Positions 40,827 through 49,816 of a stretch of 64,000 nt of DNA are shown here, piece after piece. The notes under the pieces were generated by a model, which had not been told where the DNA came from, ran no database searches, and saw nothing but the letters and a program-made list of their open reading frames with translations. The stretch covers positions 1 to 64,000 of the forward strand of contig JACKEP010000005.1 of NCBI GenBank assembly GCA_020632915.1, read 5' to 3'. A program made the position numbers and the translations under genes. Source of the DNA: Alphaproteobacteria bacterium. Lineage in GTDB: Bacteria; Myxococcota_A; UBA796; GCA-2862545. Each line of letters starts with the position of its first letter. Positions within the stretch are counted from its first letter, which is position 1.

Positions 40827-43800
40827 ATGACCGATCCGAGCCACATCGTCGTCCGCAGCGCGCGCACGCACAACCTGCGCGGCATCGACCTCGACATCCC
40901 CCGCAACCAGCTCGTCGTGTTCACCGGGGTGTCGGGCTCGGGCAAGTCGTCGCTGGTGTTCGACACGGTGTTCAAGGAGGGCCAGCGCCGGTTCACCGAG
41001 TCGCTGTCGGCCTACGCGCGCCAGTTCCTCGGCCAGCTCGAGCGGCCCGACGTCGACGCCGTCGAGGGGGTCAGCCCCACGCTGTCGATCGACCAGAAGA
41101 CGGTCAACCGCAACCCGCGCTCCACCGTCGGCACGATCACCGAGATCTTCGACCACCTGCGGCTGCTGCTCGCCCGCCTGGGCACGCCCCACTGCCCGCT
41201 CTGCGACACGCCGATCAGCCGGCTGGGCGTCGATCAGGTCGTCGACACCGTGATCGCCTGGGGCGGCGGCCGCCGCGTCCAGGTGCTCGCGCCGGTGATC
41301 AAGGCCCGCAAGGGCGAGTACCGCAAGGAGATGGCCGACCTGGCCCGCGACGGCTGGCTGCGGGCCCGCGTCGACGGCACGATGTGCCGGCTCGACGATC
41401 CGCCCGAGCTCGACCGCTACGTCAAGCACACCCTCGAGGTCGTCGTCGACCGGCTGGTGCCGTCGCCGTCCGATCACGCGCGCCTCTCCGAGGCCGTCGA
41501 GCAGGCCCTGGCGATGGGGGAGCAGACCGTCACCGTCCTCGTCGACGACGAGGAGCGCACGTTCTCCACCGCGCGGGCGTGTCCGAACCACCCCGACCAG
41601 TCGGTGCCCGAGCTGGAGCCCCGGCTGTTCTCGTTCAACAGCCCCGAGGGCGCCTGCCCCACCTGCAACGGCCTGGGCGTGCTCCAGGCCTTCGAGCCCC
41701 GGCTGATGCTCGACGAGGACCAGCCGCTCGCCACCGCGTTCAAGGTGTTCAACGACGACGGCAAGGTGCCGTTCGGTCGGCTGAACCGGGCGGCGCTGCT
41801 CGAGGTCGGCGCCCAGCTCGGGGTCGAGGCCGACGCGCCGGTGGGCACCTGGCCGAAGGCGGCGCGCCAGCAGCTGCTGTGGGGCGACCCCGACGTCACC
41901 TGGGAACACACCGGTCGCGACGGCCGCGTCCGCACCTACCCGTGGCTCGGCCTCGTGCCGTCGATGGAGCGGGTGTGGCACTTCACGAAGTTCCCGGGCT
42001 TCGACAAGTACCGCTCCTCCACCGTGTGCCCCGACTGCCAGGGCTCCCGCCTCAACCCGATCGCCCGCGCCGTGCGCTTCCGCGACGCCGGCATCCACGA
42101 GCTCGCCGGGATGACCGTCGGCCAGGCCCACGCCTTCTTCGCCGACGTGAGCCTCGACGGCGACGAGCGCGAGATCGGCGCCCTCCTCGTCCAGGAGATC
42201 GGCGACCGCCTCGCCTTCCTCGCCGAGGTGGGCCTGGGCTACCTGTCGCTGTCGCGGTCGGCCGCCACGCTCTCGGGCGGGGAGAGCCAGCGCATCCGGC
42301 TGGCGAGCCAGGTGGGGTCGGGCCTGCAGGGCGTCACCTACGTCCTCGACGAGCCGAGCATCGGCCTGCACCCGCGCGACAACCAGCGCCTGATCCAGGC
42401 GATCGCGCGCCTGCGGGACCGCGGCAACAGCGTGCTGGTGGTCGAGCACGACGAGGAGACGATCCTCGCCGCCGACTGGGTGGTGGAGATCGGACCCGGG
42501 GCCGGTCGCGAGGGGGGCTTCGTCACCGCCGAGGGCACGCCGGGCGCGTTCGTCGGCAGCGACTGCCTCACCGCCCGCTACCTGCGGCGGGAGGAGGTCA
42601 TCCCGATGCCCGCCACCCGGCGCGCCGGCAGTGGCGATCACCTCGTGGTGCGTGGGGCGTTCGAGAACAACCTGCGCGACGTCGACGTGCGCTTCCCGCT
42701 CGGCACGCTCACGGTGATCACCGGCGTGTCCGGGTCGGGCAAGTCGTCGCTGACCTTCCAGGTGCTGGAGGCGTCGCTGACCGGCATGGTCGCCGGCACC
42801 GGCGGCCCGGTGGGCTGCCGTGGCCTCGACGGCGTCGGCCACGTCGACAAGGTCGTCCGCATCAACCAGCGACCGATCGGCCGCACGCCGCGGTCGAACC
42901 CCGCCACCTACACCGGCGCGATGGACCTGCTGCGCGACCTGTTCGCCCAGACCGAGGAGGCGCGCGCCCGGGGCTACACGAAGTCCCGGTTCTCGTTCAA
43001 CGTCAAGGGCGGGCGCTGCGAGGACTGCGAGGGGGCCGGGGTCAAGACCATCGAGATGCAGTTCCTGCCCGACGTCGAGGTGCCCTGCGAGACCTGCGGC
43101 GGCCGGCGCTTCAACCGCGAGACCCTCGACGTCACCTGGCACGGCCTCGACATCGCCCAGGTGCTCGACCTGACCCTCGGCGAGGCGCTGGAGCGCTTCG
43201 GCGCGGTGCCCAAGCTCGCGCGCATCCTGCAGACGCTGGTCGACGTCGGCCTGGAGTACGTGGCGCTCGGTCAGCCGTCGACGACGCTGTCGGGCGGCGA
43301 GGCCCAGCGGGTCAAGCTCGCCTCCGAGCTGCACAGGCCCGCGACCGGGTCGACGGTCTACCTCCTCGACGAGCCCACGACGGGCCTGCACGTCCACGAC
43401 GTCCGCAAGCTGCTCCACGCGCTGCAGCGCCTCGTCGACGCCGGCAACACCGTGCTCGTCGTCGAACACCACACCGACGTGATCAAGTGCGCCGACCACG
43501 TCCTCGACCTCGGCCCCGAGGGCGGCGACGGCGGCGGCACGCTCGTGGGCGCGGGCACGCCCGAGGACATCGCGGCGATGGACACGCCGACGGGACGGGC
43601 GCTGGCTGGGCTGCCGGAGTTCCGGGGCACGGCGCCCGTGGTGGCCGAGGCCGCGCCGCCGCCGCTGCAGGTGCGCACCTCCACACCCCGCGCCATCCGG
43701 GTCGAGGGCGCCCGCAAGCACAACCTGCAGGACATCGACGTCCAGATCCCCCACCACACGCTCACGGTGATCACCGGGCCGAGCGGGTCGGGGAAGACGT

Positions 43801-46184
43801 CGCTGGCGTTCGACACCATCTTCGCCGAGGGCCAGCGCCGCTACGTGGAGTCCCTGTCCACCTACGCCCGGCGCTTCCTCGGCCGCCTCGATCGCGCCCC
43901 GCTCGACCGCATCGAGGGGCTCCAGCCCGCGATCGCCATCGACCAGGGCAGCGCCGGTCACAACCCGCGCTCCACGGTGGCCACGGTCACCGAGATCCAC
44001 GACGTGCTGCGGCTGCTCTACGCCCGCGTCGGCACGCCCCACTGCCCCCACTGCGCCACGGTGCTGCGCGCCGATCCGCCCTCGGGGGTGGCCCGTCGCC
44101 TCGCCGAGGCCGACCCCGGCGCCGGCTGGCTCACCACCGTGCTGCCCCCCGACCCGCGTCCTGACGAGCGCCGCGGACTGCTGTTGCGCGACGGCTGGCA
44201 GCGGCTGCTCGGGCCCGACGGCGCCGAGATCGCGCTCGACGATCCGGCCGCCGAGGCCGAGCTGGCCGTCGGCGCCACGCTCGTCGTCGATCGCGTCGAC
44301 CCGTCCCGCAGCCGACCCCGCGTGGCCGAGGCCGTGGTCAGCGCCTACCACCTCGGGCACGGCCACGTCGCGTTCCGTCCGCGCGCCGGCGGGGAGCCGC
44401 TGCGGTTCACCGAGCAGCTGGTCTGCCCCACCCACGGCAGCATCCTGCCGGAGCTGACGCCGCGGCACTTCTCGTTCAACAGCCGCCTGGGCATGTGCCC
44501 CGAGTGCGAGGGCCTGGGCGCGGTCAAGCGCCACGAGAAGTCCGCGGAGGGCGTGTGGACCGAGCGCGAGGTGAGCTGCCCCGACTGCGGCGGCGGTCGG
44601 CTGCGCCCCGAGGTGCTGGCGGTCACGCTGGAGGGGATGGCCATCGACGCCTTCGCCCGGCTCACGGTGGCCGACGCCCGCGCCGTCGTCGACGGCTGGG
44701 ACCTCGGCGGCGAGCGCGCCGTCATCGCGGCCCGCGCCCGCCTCGAGCTCGCCCAGCGCCTGGGCTTCCTGGTCGACGTGGGCCTGGGCTACGTCTCCCT
44801 CGACCGCCAGGCCGACACGCTGTCGGGCGGTGAGTCCCAGCGCATCCGCCTGGCGAGCCAGCTCGGTAGCCAGCTCACCGGCGTCACCTACGTCCTCGAC
44901 GAGCCGACCATCGGCCTGCACCCCCGCGACACCGAGCGCCTGCTCGGCACGCTGGAGGGCCTGCGCGACCTCGGCAACACCGTGCTCGTCGTCGAGCACG
45001 ACACCGACACCATCCTGCGCGCCGACCACGTCATCGACATGGGCCCCGAGGCCGGTCGCCACGGCGGTCGGGTCGTCGCCGAGGGTCCCCCGGCGGCCCT
45101 GCTCGCCGATCCGCGGTCGGTCACCGGACGCTGGCTGTCGGGGGCGGAGCACATCCCGCCCCGGTCCACCCGCAAGAAGCGCAAGGCGGCCGGGCGGCTG
45201 CGGCTCACCGGGGCCCGCACCCACAACCTCCAGGGCGTCGACCTCGATCTGCCGCTGGGCCAGTGGACGGCCGTCACCGGAGTGAGCGGCTCGGGCAAGT
45301 CGTCGCTGATCATGGACACGCTCGCGCCCGCCCTGCAGCGCCAGCTCGGCCAGGACGTCGTCGGCGGCGTGCTCGACGCCCTCGTGGTCGATCGGCCCGT
45401 CGACGGCCTCGTGCTCGTCGACCAGAACCCGATCGGGCGCTCCCCGCGCTCCACCCCGGCCACCTACGTCGGCGTGATGGACAAGCTCCGTGCGCTCTTC
45501 GCCCAGACCACCGGCGCCCAGGAGCGCGGGTGGAAGCCGGGTCGGTTCAGCTTCAACAGCCCCGGCGGCCGCTGCGAGCACTGCGAGGGGCGCGGTGCGG
45601 TGCTGATCGAGATGCACTTCCTGCCGGACGTGTGGGTCACCTGCCACCACTGCAAGGGCCGTCGCTTCTCCCGGGAGACCCTGTCGGTGCGGTGGGCGGG
45701 CCACACGATCGCCGACGTGCTCAACCTGCGCGCCGACGAGGCGGTGGCGGTGTTCTCGGCCCACAAGGCGATCGCCCGGGGTCTGCAGGCGCTGGTCGAC
45801 GTGGGCCTCGGCTACGTCACCATCGGGCAGCCGTCGACGACGCTGTCGGGCGGCGAGGCCCAGCGGGTCAAGCTGGCCAGCGAGCTCACCGCCCGCAAGG
45901 GGCACCGGATCTACGTCCTCGACGAGCCCACGACCGGCTTGCACCTGTCCGACGTGGCCAAGCTGGTGGGCGTGCTCCACCGCCTCGTCGACAAGGGCCA
46001 CACCGTGATCACCATCGAGCACCACCTCGACATGATCGGGCAGGCCGACCACGTCGTCGAGCTGGGGCCCGAGGGCGGGGCGGGGGGCGGTCGCCTCGTC
46101 GCCAGCGGCACCCCCGAGGCGCTCGCCGCGCGTGACACGCCCACCGGCGTCGCCCTGGCGGCGTGGCGTCGGGCCGCGAGCTGA
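40827..46184 (+). CDS. uvrA: Tandem (double-length) excinuclease UvrA
   Basis: This 1785-residue protein is two complete UvrA copies in one frame (about 1-945 and 955-1785); a standard UvrA is about 940. Copy 1 has Walker A GVSGSGKSS at about 34 and 633 and signatures LSGGESQRIRLASQ and LSGGEAQRVKLASE. Copy 2 has GPSGSGKTS at about 985, GVSGSGKSS at about 1486 and the same two signatures. All four Walker B strands (VLDEPSIGLHP, LLDEPTTGLH, VLDEPTIGLHP, VLDEPTTGLH) are intact. Zinc-finger pairs such as CPLC, CPTC, CPDC, CEDCEGAG...CETC and CEHCEGRG...CHHC are present in each copy. The protein should act as a covalent dimer, recognising DNA damage and loading UvrB. Chlamydial UvrA has the same doubled length. 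ATG 40827; no obvious SOS box upstream. Confidence 0.95.
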   Translation: MTDPSHIVVRSARTHNLRGIDLDIPRNQLVVFTGVSGSGKSSLVFDTVFKEGQRRFTESLSAYARQFLGQLERPDVDAVEGVSPTLSIDQKTVNRNPRSTVGTITEIFDHLRLLLARLGTPHCPLCDTPISRLGVDQVVDTVIAWGGGRRVQVLAPVIKARKGEYRKEMADLARDGWLRARVDGTMCRLDDPPELDRYVKHTLEVVVDRLVPSPSDHARLSEAVEQALAMGEQTVTVLVDDEERTFSTARACPNHPDQSVPELEPRLFSFNSPEGACPTCNGLGVLQAFEPRLMLDEDQPLATAFKVFNDDGKVPFGRLNRAALLEVGAQLGVEADAPVGTWPKAARQQLLWGDPDVTWEHTGRDGRVRTYPWLGLVPSMERVWHFTKFPGFDKYRSSTVCPDCQGSRLNPIARAVRFRDAGIHELAGMTVGQAHAFFADVSLDGDEREIGALLVQEIGDRLAFLAEVGLGYLSLSRSAATLSGGESQRIRLASQVGSGLQGVTYVLDEPSIGLHPRDNQRLIQAIARLRDRGNSVLVVEHDEETILAADWVVEIGPGAGREGGFVTAEGTPGAFVGSDCLTARYLRREEVIPMPATRRAGSGDHLVVRGAFENNLRDVDVRFPLGTLTVITGVSGSGKSSLTFQVLEASLTGMVAGTGGPVGCRGLDGVGHVDKVVRINQRPIGRTPRSNPATYTGAMDLLRDLFAQTEEARARGYTKSRFSFNVKGGRCEDCEGAGVKTIEMQFLPDVEVPCETCGGRRFNRETLDVTWHGLDIAQVLDLTLGEALERFGAVPKLARILQTLVDVGLEYVALGQPSTTLSGGEAQRVKLASELHRPATGSTVYLLDEPTTGLHVHDVRKLLHALQRLVDAGNTVLVVEHHTDVIKCADHVLDLGPEGGDGGGTLVGAGTPEDIAAMDTPTGRALAGLPEFRGTAPVVAEAAPPPLQVRTSTPRAIRVEGARKHNLQDIDVQIPHHTLTVITGPSGSGKTSLAFDTIFAEGQRRYVESLSTYARRFLGRLDRAPLDRIEGLQPAIAIDQGSAGHNPRSTVATVTEIHDVLRLLYARVGTPHCPHCATVLRADPPSGVARRLAEADPGAGWLTTVLPPDPRPDERRGLLLRDGWQRLLGPDGAEIALDDPAAEAELAVGATLVVDRVDPSRSRPRVAEAVVSAYHLGHGHVAFRPRAGGEPLRFTEQLVCPTHGSILPELTPRHFSFNSRLGMCPECEGLGAVKRHEKSAEGVWTEREVSCPDCGGGRLRPEVLAVTLEGMAIDAFARLTVADARAVVDGWDLGGERAVIAARARLELAQRLGFLVDVGLGYVSLDRQADTLSGGESQRIRLASQLGSQLTGVTYVLDEPTIGLHPRDTERLLGTLEGLRDLGNTVLVVEHDTDTILRADHVIDMGPEAGRHGGRVVAEGPPAALLADPRSVTGRWLSGAEHIPPRSTRKKRKAAGRLRLTGARTHNLQGVDLDLPLGQWTAVTGVSGSGKSSLIMDTLAPALQRQLGQDVVGGVLDALVVDRPVDGLVLVDQNPIGRSPRSTPATYVGVMDKLRALFAQTTGAQERGWKPGRFSFNSPGGRCEHCEGRGAVLIEMHFLPDVWVTCHHCKGRRFSRETLSVRWAGHTIADVLNLRADEAVAVFSAHKAIARGLQALVDVGLGYVTIGQPSTTLSGGEAQRVKLASELTARKGHRIYVLDEPTTGLHLSDVAKLVGVLHRLVDKGHTVITIEHHLDMIGQADHVVELGPEGGAGGGRLVASGTPEALAARDTPTGVALAAWRRAAS

Positions 46185-46200
46185 CCGGCGTTTCGTCTCC

Positions 46201-46233
46201 TTGACGACCATCGGGGTTGCACGGCGCTATCCT
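46201..46233 (+). promoter_or_regulatory. Possible promoter of the RCC1 lipoprotein gene
   Basis: TTGACG (46201-46206) and TATCCT (46228-46233) are promoter-like, but the 21-base spacing is longer than ideal. They lie in the 81-base gap after uvrA, about 33 bases before the GTG start. Confidence 0.3.
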
Positions 46234-46265
46234 GCGCGCCCCCGAGCCTGGACCGAGGAGACACC

Positions 46266-48824
46266 GTGGCGCGACGTGGCTGGAGCCTGCTGCTCGCAGG
46301 CTTGATCGCCTGCAATGGCAGCGGCGACGACAAGACGACCGACGACACCGACACCGTGGCCGACACCGACACGGTCGCCGTCACCAACGATCCGCCGCCC
46401 GCTCCGGTGCCCGTGATCTCGCCGGGCGACGCGATCAAGGGCGCGACGCTGACGGTGTCGTGGGACGACGTGGTCGATCCCGACGGCGACGACGTCACCT
46501 ACCTGGTGAACTGGTCGGTCGATGCCGACGTGGGCGACTTCCCGCGACGCGCCACCGAGGTCGACGGTGCGCTCGTCGCCAAGGGCCAGACGTGGTCGGT
46601 CGCCGTGATCGCGCGCGACGCCGAGGGCAACGACAGCGAGCCCGGCCGCGCCAGCCTCACCATCGGCAACGCGCCGCCCACCATCGACAGCCTCACGCTG
46701 TCGCCGACGCCGATCACCACCCTGGACGCCGTGTTCGCCGACGCCACCGCCAGCGATCCGGACGGCGACGACGTCTCGCTGTCCTACGCGTGGACGGTCG
46801 ACGGCACGGGCGCAGGCACCGACAGCGACACGCTCCCGGCCCGCACCGCGGCCCGCGGCCAGGCGGTCAGCGTCACCGTCACGGCCACCGACAGCGGGGG
46901 CGCCACCGCCACGCGCACGAGCAACACGCTCATGGTGCGCAACGCGCCGCCGCTGGCACCCGTGGTCGCCCTGTCCCCGTCCGTGGTCCGTGAGGACCAG
47001 GACGTGCGCTGCATCGTCGACATCCCGAGCGTCGACCCCGACGGCGACCCGGTCACCTACACCTACACATGGTCGCGCAACCGGGTCACCGTGCGCACGG
47101 TGCCCGGCGTCGCCGACACCTTCGACGACCTGTCGAGCGCGCTCACCCGCGACGACCAGCTGTGGACGTGCACCGTCACCGCCCACGACGACACCAACGG
47201 CGTCTCGGCCGAGGGCTGGGCGGCGGTCGTCGTCGGCGACGTGCCCCCGCCGATGGCCGACCTGGCCCTGGGCACCAACTTCTCCTGCGCCGCCACGGAC
47301 ACCGGGCGGCTGGCCTGCTGGGGCGACAACACGGGCGATCGCCTGAACGCCACGTCGCTTCCCCCCACCGACGGCCTGTACAGCCGGCTGTCGGCCGGCA
47401 CCGACTTCGCGTGCGGCCTCGACGCCACCGGGGTCCTCGCGTGCTGGGGACCGAACCAGGCGCGGGTGACGTCGGCCCCGGTGGGCGCGTTCGTCGACCT
47501 CGACAGCCACGGGCAGCACTCCTGTGTGATCGACGGCACCGGCGCGGTCAGCTGCTGGGGCTCGAACGCCTCGGGCGAGTCGACGCCGCCCGGCGGTGCG
47601 TTCGAGCAGCTCGCGATCGGCACCGACTTCGGGTGCGCGGTCGACGCGTCGTTCCACACCACCTGCTGGGGCAGCAACACGCTCGGCCAGTCCACACCGC
47701 CCACCGACGCCGTCTACGGCCTCGAGGCCGGCGCCCAGCACGCCTGCGCCCTGCTCGACGGCGGCGCGGTCGCGTGCTGGGGCAGCAACACGCTCGGCCA
47801 GGCCACCGCCCCCGCCGGCACGTTCACCGACGTCGCCGCCGGCGACGCCTTCTCGTGCGCCCTCGCCGTGGACGGCGCCATCCAGTGCTGGGGCAGCAAC
47901 CTCCTGGGCCAGACCGACGCCCCGGACGGGACCTACCGCCGCCTGTGGGCAGGCCCCACGCACGCGTGCGCCGAGACCGACGAGGGGCTGATGCGGTGCT
48001 GGGGCGACCCGTTCGGCGGCGTCCTGCGCCTGCCCTACGGTCGCTATGGCCAGGTCGCCATGGGCACCGGCTTCCTGTGCACGCTCGACACCTTCGGCCT
48101 CGCCGAGTGCTGGGGCGTCGACGTGTCCGGCGAGACGGAGGCCGCGTTCGGTGACTTCGTCGACCTCGACGCCGGCTACGCCCACGCCTGCGCCGTCGAC
48201 CGCAGCGGCGCCATCCAGTGCTGGGGTGCCAACGAGTCGGGCCAGGGGCGTCCCCCCACCGGCACGTTCACCCAGGTCGCGTGCGGCCAGTCCCACACCT
48301 GCGCCCTCGACGACGCCGGCGCCATCGCGTGCTGGGGACGGGTGACCGGCTTTGCGAGCGTGACCCGCCCGCCCACGGGCACGTTCACCGCGATCGACGC
48401 GGGACCGCAGCACTCGTGCGCCCTGCTCGACGACGGCACCGCCGACTGCTGGGGCCTCAACCTCTTCGGCCAGACGCGGGCGCCCGCCGGCACCGTGTTC
48501 ACCGACCTGTCCGTGGGCTCGGTGCACAGCTGCGGCGTGCTCGAGGACGGCTCGGTGGACTGCTGGGGAAGCCCCGGCCCGATCATCCCGTTCCCGGCGA
48601 ACAACACCCAGGCAGGGCCCTACGTGCAGGTGGCCGCGGGCGACGCCCACACCTGCGGCGTGCACGCCGACGGCTCGCTCGGCTGCTGGGGCATCCCGGT
48701 GATGATCAACCCGCCGGAGGGCTCGTTCACCCAGGTCACGGCCAGCCTCGACGGCAGCTGCGCCATCGACGCCGACGCGCACCTGTGGTGCTGGGGCGCG
48801 GTGCTGCGCCAGCCGCTGGACTGA
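46266..48824 (+). CDS. RCC1-repeat lipoprotein with 14 CWG blades
   Basis: This 852-residue lipoprotein has a signal peptide with lipobox LIAC (Cys16) and an Asp-Thr linker (about 25-38). It carries three Ig/PKD-like domains (about 45-320, with DPDGDDVTYLVNW, DPDGDDVSLSYAWTVDG and DPDGDPVTYTYTWSRN). Residues about 335-850 are RCC1-type repeats of about 36-40 residues. Each follows the pattern SCAVDxxGxxxCWGSNxxGQ, then PPxGxFxxVxAG, with two cysteines that could pair. There are exactly 14 CWG motifs, which fits two seven-bladed propellers. GTG 46266 is preceded by GAGGAGA. It is an extracellular protein without catalytic motifs; binding or adhesion is inferred. Confidence 0.88.
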   Translation: MARRGWSLLLAGLIACNGSGDDKTTDDTDTVADTDTVAVTNDPPPAPVPVISPGDAIKGATLTVSWDDVVDPDGDDVTYLVNWSVDADVGDFPRRATEVDGALVAKGQTWSVAVIARDAEGNDSEPGRASLTIGNAPPTIDSLTLSPTPITTLDAVFADATASDPDGDDVSLSYAWTVDGTGAGTDSDTLPARTAARGQAVSVTVTATDSGGATATRTSNTLMVRNAPPLAPVVALSPSVVREDQDVRCIVDIPSVDPDGDPVTYTYTWSRNRVTVRTVPGVADTFDDLSSALTRDDQLWTCTVTAHDDTNGVSAEGWAAVVVGDVPPPMADLALGTNFSCAATDTGRLACWGDNTGDRLNATSLPPTDGLYSRLSAGTDFACGLDATGVLACWGPNQARVTSAPVGAFVDLDSHGQHSCVIDGTGAVSCWGSNASGESTPPGGAFEQLAIGTDFGCAVDASFHTTCWGSNTLGQSTPPTDAVYGLEAGAQHACALLDGGAVACWGSNTLGQATAPAGTFTDVAAGDAFSCALAVDGAIQCWGSNLLGQTDAPDGTYRRLWAGPTHACAETDEGLMRCWGDPFGGVLRLPYGRYGQVAMGTGFLCTLDTFGLAECWGVDVSGETEAAFGDFVDLDAGYAHACAVDRSGAIQCWGANESGQGRPPTGTFTQVACGQSHTCALDDAGAIACWGRVTGFASVTRPPTGTFTAIDAGPQHSCALLDDGTADCWGLNLFGQTRAPAGTVFTDLSVGSVHSCGVLEDGSVDCWGSPGPIIPFPANNTQAGPYVQVAAGDAHTCGVHADGSLGCWGIPVMINPPEGSFTQVTASLDGSCAIDADAHLWCWGAVLRQPLD

Positions 48825-48843
48825 CGCGGGCGCGGCGGGTCGG

Positions 48844-49713
48844 CTACCGCTCGACGGAGAGCCGGCCCGTCTCGTCGATGGCGAGGGGCACGACGCCGAA
48901 CGGCGTGCCCACGTCGACCTTCGCGTCGAGGCCCACCTGCACCTTGCCGCCCTTCGTGATGGCCTCGAAGATGGTGGCCCCGACGGCGACGAGGTTGACG
49001 GTGACGGGCAGGCTCACGGTCTTCGTGGTGCCCGGCTGCACCGTGGCGAGGTCGGCGATGACGCCCTCGAGGATCTTGTGGTCGCCCAGGGTCAGGCCGT
49101 AGTCGAACCCCGCGAAGTTCAGCGCGGAGGCCTGCTCGTGGCTGATGCCGAGGTCGATGGCGATGGTGGCCGACTGGCGGAGCAGGTCGAAGTTGTCGAG
49201 CCGGACGCGCTCGAAGGCGACCTTGGGCGTGTGGAGCACCGGGAACTTGCCGCCGGCCTGGTAGGGCAGCGCCACCTCGCCCAGCGGCGTGTTGAACCCC
49301 ATCTTGCCGCTGAACTGGAACGGGACCTCGTCCTTGCCCTTCATCGCGCCGACGCTCTCGACGAGATCGGTGAACACCACCGACACGGGCAGCTTGATCT
49401 TGGAGCTGCCGCTCGCCTCCAGCGCGATGCCGTCCGGGTTCTTGCCCGAGAGGAACTTCACGCCGCCGAGCTCGAGCGCCCACGAGAACGAGGACATCGC
49501 CACGCGCAGCGGGTTCGGGTTGTCGACCTGGAGGACGAAGTCGGTGTCGACGTGCTGGAAGTCGATCTCGCGCACGTTGAACTTCTTGAACGACACCTTC
49601 GGCAGGAAGCGCTCGATGCCCGGGATGCCCAGGATCGATCCGTCCTTGGAGCATCCGGTGACGACGGCGCCGGCGGCGAGCGCGGCGGCGATCACGACGG
49701 GGGCGGTGCGCAT
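48844..49713 (-). CDS. LEA-14/WHy-domain lipoprotein
   Basis: This 289-residue lipoprotein has a signal peptide and lipobox VTGC (Cys21). It has two WHy/LEA-14-type beta-sandwich domains: SFKKFNVREIDFQHVDTDFV followed by LQVDNPNPLRVAMSSFSWAL (the NPNP-like motif of WHy domains), and a second copy from KVAFERVRLDNFDLLRQSAT. LEA-2/WHy proteins bind surfaces or protect proteins under desiccation, and periplasmic ones are often of unknown role. GAGGAGG precedes the ATG. It is convergent with the RCC1 protein (19-base gap) and divergent from the CARDB protein. Confidence 0.85.
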   Translation of the reverse strand: MRTAPVVIAAALAAGAVVTGCSKDGSILGIPGIERFLPKVSFKKFNVREIDFQHVDTDFVLQVDNPNPLRVAMSSFSWALELGGVKFLSGKNPDGIALEASGSSKIKLPVSVVFTDLVESVGAMKGKDEVPFQFSGKMGFNTPLGEVALPYQAGGKFPVLHTPKVAFERVRLDNFDLLRQSATIAIDLGISHEQASALNFAGFDYGLTLGDHKILEGVIADLATVQPGTTKTVSLPVTVNLVAVGATIFEAITKGGKVQVGLDAKVDVGTPFGVVPLAIDETGRLSVER

Positions 49714-49816
49714 GCAGTCCTCCTCACGGGCAGGCGACGAACCTGGCGGGGTCGTAGCGCGTGGCGCGCGACCGCACCGCACCGGCGATAGACTGGCGAC
49801 AGGTCGGAGGGCGCGG

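Noticed and set aside
40797..46211. 1804-residue open frame antisense to uvrA
   Set aside because: Arises from the high GC and lack of stop codons on the opposite strand; low-complexity Ala/Arg/Gly/Val composition, no signal or domain, and the plus-strand UvrA is unmistakable.
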